DNA of 64,000 nt from Sphingomonas sp. (GTDB taxonomy: Bacteria; Pseudomonadota; Alphaproteobacteria; Sphingomonadales; Sphingomonadaceae): contig JAFOMG010000017.1 of NCBI GenBank assembly GCA_017418975.1, positions 248,001 through 312,000 of the forward strand, in the 5' to 3' direction. Each line of letters begins with the position of its first letter. Position 1 is the first letter of the stretch. Below the pieces are notes generated by a model, which was not told where the DNA came from, did not search any database, and worked only from the letters and a program-made list of their open reading frames with translations. The translations under genes were made by a program, and so were the position numbers. Shown here piece by piece: positions 61,796 to 64,000 of the stretch.

Positions 61796-61814
61796 TCCCA
61801 CATCACGTCCCACA
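61796..61814. repeat. Possible integrase arm-type site, right
   Basis: TCCCACATCACGTCCCACA, counterpart of 25203-25221 (17 of 19 match), 118 bp inside attR and upstream of int. An adjacent inverted element GTGGGAC ... GTCCCA follows at 61841-61858. Confidence 0.5.
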
Positions 61815-61931
61815 TTTTGATCCGGATTTAGCGACCCGCTGTGGGACTGACTGGTCCCAAGCTTTTCGCTTTTTCTACGCTAGATCAATTGGTTGAGACG
61901 AGATGGATGTTCCTGGGATTTCAGAAATCTA

Positions 61932-61947
61932 CCCGTAGGGGTCACCA
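61932..61947 (+). repeat. Right attachment core (attR)
   Basis: CCCGTAGGGGTCACCA, an exact copy of the tRNA-Glu 3' end without the rest of the tRNA, 58 bp before the recJ stop. Marks the right end of the island. Confidence 0.9.
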
Positions 61948-62005
61948 TTCGTCGCGCGCGGCGTGGTTCTTCGACATCGATGGATTTCCGTGGCGGCGGC
62001 GGGCG

Positions 62006-63769
62006 CTAGTCGGCCCAGGCTGCGTCCTCGACGTGCAGCTCGGCGGCGGGGCGGGAGCCCCAGTCGTCGATCCTGGCGCGGCCGGCGAGCCAGAGCTTGC
62101 GGTGGCGCGGGGCAGAGAGCAGCGCCTGGCCCAATTCGGTATCGGCCTGGCGGAAAGCGACTGCCTTGATGCTGCGCCCGTCCGGCCCCGCCACGATCAG
62201 CCGCACATGCCCGCCCGTGCCGACCACATCGGCCTTGATCACCGTAACCGGCCCGGCCGCCACGCGCGGCGCCGGCCAGCCCATGCCATAGGGGCCGCCG
62301 GCCTCCATCGCATTGACGAGATCGGGGCAGACGCCGCCCGGCGCGACCACCGCGTCGAGCAGCAGCGCGCGCTCGCCCATCGCCTGGGTGACGCGCTCGG
62401 CAAGCCGCTCCTCGAGGAACTCGGCAAAGGCATCGAGCCGGTCGGCATCGATCGTCACGCCGCAGGCCATGGCATGGCCGCCGCCCGCCCGGAGCAGCCC
62501 GGCATCCTTGGCGGCGAGCACCGCCGCGCCCAGGTCGACGCCCGGGATCGAGCGGCCCGAACCCTTGCCGACACCGTCCTCGTCGAGCGCGATCACGATC
62601 GCCGGCCGGCCGAGCTTCTCCTTCAGCCGCCCCGCGACGATGCCGATCACGCCGGCATGCCAGCCCCTGCTCGCGATCACCGCGACCGCTTGGTTCGCCT
62701 TGTGCAGGCTGAGTTCCTCCGCCTCGGCCTGCACGCCCGCCTCGATCGCGCGACGCTCCTCGTTGAGCTGGTTCAGCTCCTCGGCGATCGCACGCGCTTC
62801 CTCGGGGTCGCGGGTGGTGAGCAGGCGCACGCCCAGGTCCGACCGGCCGACGCGCCCGCCGGCATTGATCCGGGGGCCGAGCGCGAAGCCCAGATCGGTC
62901 GCGGTCGGCGCGCGCGTGAGGCGCGAGGCCTCGATCAGCGCGTTGAGCCCGATGTTGCGGCGCTGCGCCATCACCTTGAGGCCCTGGGCGACAAAGGCGC
63001 GGTTGAGGCCCTTGAGCGCCGCCACGTCGGCGACGGTGCCGAGCGCGACGATGTCGAGCAGGTCGAGCAATTTGGGCTCGGCCCGACCGGCAAAATAGCC
63101 GCGCGTGCGCAGCGTGCGGATCAGCGCCGCGCCGAGCAGCCAGGCGACGCCGACCGCCGCCAGATGGCCATGCGCCGCGCCTTCGGTCTCATCGAGCCGA
63201 TTGGGGTTCACCAGCGCGAGCGCCTGCGGAAGCTCGGTGGTGCATTTGTGATGGTCGACGACGATCACTTCGGCTCCGGCGCCCCTGGCCATCGCCAGCG
63301 CTTCGAACGCCTGGGCGCCGCAATCGACGGTGACGATCAGGGCGGCGCCTTCCTGCTTGAGCCGCACCAGCGCCTCACCCGAGGGGCCATAGCCTTCCAT
63401 AAGCCGATCGGGGATATAGGGGCGCGCCTCGAGCCCCAGGTCCCTCAGCAGCAATATGAGCAGTGCCGCGGAAGTGGCTCCATCCACGTCGTAATCGCCA
63501 AAGATCGCGACGTGCTCGCGCTGCTCCACCGCATCGGCGAGCCGCGCGGCCGCCTTGTCCATGTCGCGGAAGATCGAGGGGTCGGGCATGAAGGCGCGGA
63601 TGCTCGGCGCCCGGTGCATGTCGAGCTCCTCGCGCGCCACGCCGCGGGCGATCAGCAGCTGCGTCACCAGATCGTCCGGCACCAGCCCGCCGCGCGAATC
63701 GGCGGCGAGGCCGCGCCAGTGCCAGGGCTGGCCGGTGATCGAGCGCTGGATGTTGAGCACGGCGGACAT
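62006..63769 (-). CDS. recJ: Single-stranded-DNA-specific exonuclease RecJ
   Basis: A 587-residue DHH/DHHA1 5'-3' exonuclease used in recombination and mismatch repair. DHH motifs: FGDYDVDGATSAALLILLL (about 82-90), VVDHHKC (about 158-164), ALGTVADVAAL (third), and the DHHA1 RAGGGHAMACGVTID near residue 400. ATG 63769 gives the usual N-terminus (MSAVLNIQRSITGQPWHWRG); further upstream in-frame codons belong to the preceding gene's region. Before insertion, recJ stood next to tRNA-Glu. Confidence 0.93.
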   Translation of the reverse strand: MSAVLNIQRSITGQPWHWRGLAADSRGGLVPDDLVTQLLIARGVAREELDMHRAPSIRAFMPDPSIFRDMDKAAARLADAVEQREHVAIFGDYDVDGATSAALLILLLRDLGLEARPYIPDRLMEGYGPSGEALVRLKQEGAALIVTVDCGAQAFEALAMARGAGAEVIVVDHHKCTTELPQALALVNPNRLDETEGAAHGHLAAVGVAWLLGAALIRTLRTRGYFAGRAEPKLLDLLDIVALGTVADVAALKGLNRAFVAQGLKVMAQRRNIGLNALIEASRLTRAPTATDLGFALGPRINAGGRVGRSDLGVRLLTTRDPEEARAIAEELNQLNEERRAIEAGVQAEAEELSLHKANQAVAVIASRGWHAGVIGIVAGRLKEKLGRPAIVIALDEDGVGKGSGRSIPGVDLGAAVLAAKDAGLLRAGGGHAMACGVTIDADRLDAFAEFLEERLAERVTQAMGERALLLDAVVAPGGVCPDLVNAMEAGGPYGMGWPAPRVAAGPVTVIKADVVGTGGHVRLIVAGPDGRSIKAVAFRQADTELGQALLSAPRHRKLWLAGRARIDDWGSRPAAELHVEDAAWAD

Positions 63770-63818
63770 GCGCCGACTATGGAACAGCGGGCAGGGGGCT
63801 GTCCATTCCCGGCCCGCC

Positions 63819-63983
63819 CTATTCGGCCTGGGGCATCGCCTGTTGCTGTTCCAGGCGCCGGGCATAGGCCGCGGCGAATTCGCCATGGATGCGGGCGATA
63901 CCGGGGTCGGTGGCGGTGCGGGCCTTTTCCGCGCTCAGGCGCTGGCGTCGCTCGAGATATTCGCGATCATTCTGCTGGGGCAT
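63819..63983 (-). CDS. Small hypothetical protein upstream of recJ (54 residues)
   Basis: MPQQNDREYLERRQRLSAEK..., a highly charged, helical protein rich in Arg, Glu and Gln (REYLERRQRLSAEKARTATDPG, IHGEFAAAYARRLEQQQAM). ATG 63983 follows GTCGGAGCC. It lies 49 bp upstream of recJ in the same direction and may be cotranscribed. The regular codon pattern and site suggest it is real; function unknown. Confidence 0.62.
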   Translation of the reverse strand: MPQQNDREYLERRQRLSAEKARTATDPGIARIHGEFAAAYARRLEQQQAMPQAE

Positions 63984-64000
63984 GGAAAGGCTCCGACTTC

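Larger units (their letters stand above)
25131..61947. mobile_element. Integrative and mobilizable element at tRNA-Glu, about 36.8 kb
   Basis: Bounded by 16-bp direct repeats of the tRNA-Glu 3' end, with a tyrosine integrase just inside the right end and a TraA relaxase, oriT, TraC/TraD-like genes, sigma-region-4 protein and AlpA regulator in the left part. No VirB/Trb, coupling protein or replication gene was found inside, so self-transfer is unlikely and mobilization by a helper is inferred. The cargo (32.8-60.3 kb) is two ester-catabolism gene clusters. The flanking genes tRNA-Glu and recJ would be adjacent without it. Confidence 0.88.

Noticed and set aside
25147..61931. CRISPR array
   Set aside because: No regularly spaced identical repeats were seen anywhere in the window; the hairpin array has different stems and spacing.

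Overview
The window looks like a chromosomal segment of a Sphingomonadaceae bacterium (Sphingomonas-like alphaproteobacterium). The DNA is GC-rich, genes are packed with many ATGA/GTGA stop-start overlaps, GTG and TTG starts are frequent, and there are several TonB-dependent receptors, a TamB, homogentisate and leucine catabolism genes, and a palindromic repeat of a type I associate with sphingomonad genomes. Species cannot be decided from the sequence alone.

Core chromosome, left (1-25146). A TamB cut by the left edge is followed by a Baeyer-Villiger-type monooxygenase. Next come mostly leftward genes around leucine/isovalerate breakdown: flavin amine oxidase, MaoC hydratase, methylcrotonyl-CoA carboxylase alpha and beta subunits, and isovaleryl-CoA dehydrogenase. 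A DUF3088 protein, an exported NTF2-like protein, an M13 peptidase and small membrane proteins lie among them. A tyrosine-degradation block follows: a Rieske protein, hmgA, a dicarboxylate/amino-acid symporter and hpd. The same 16-bp operator-like box lies upstream of hmgA/symporter and of hpd. Then come an FAD/NAD(P)-binding protein, DUF6356, an MHS-type MFS transporter with a large internal insert, a YbaK-type deacylase and tRNA-Glu(TTC).

Genomic island (25131-61947, about 36.8 kb). The 3' end of tRNA-Glu (16 bp) is repeated exactly at 61932-61947, next to a tyrosine integrase. The island's left part carries a MobQ/Ti-type TraA relaxase, a recognisable oriT, TraC/TraD-like genes, a zinc-ribbon microprotein, a nucleotidyltransferase-HEPN protein, a sigma-region-4 protein, an array of short hairpins and an AlpA regulator. 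No type IV secretion genes are present, so it is best read as an integrative and mobilizable element. Its cargo is two analogous catabolic modules. Module A (32.8-42.4 kb): TetR regulator with two matched operators, TonB receptor, PHB-depolymerase-like esterase, MFS, type-B carboxylesterase, acyl-CoA ligase, and a frameshifted SDR. Module B (44.0-60.3 kb): tandem-GntR regulator, TonB receptor, MFS, two TauD/TfdA dioxygenases, type-B carboxylesterase, HSL-type hydrolase, acyl-CoA ligase, a YeiH-type exporter, a degenerate M28 protein, a serine hydrolase and another PHB-depolymerase-like esterase. A TTGTCAATwATTGACAA palindrome recurs in all three divergent promoter regions of module B, with a half-site before gntR, defining a probable local regulon. 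Both modules look built to import an ester-containing compound through the outer membrane, hydrolyse it and activate the acid as a CoA thioester. The substrate is unknown.

Core chromosome, right (61948-64000): recJ and a 54-residue conserved-looking small protein upstream of it.
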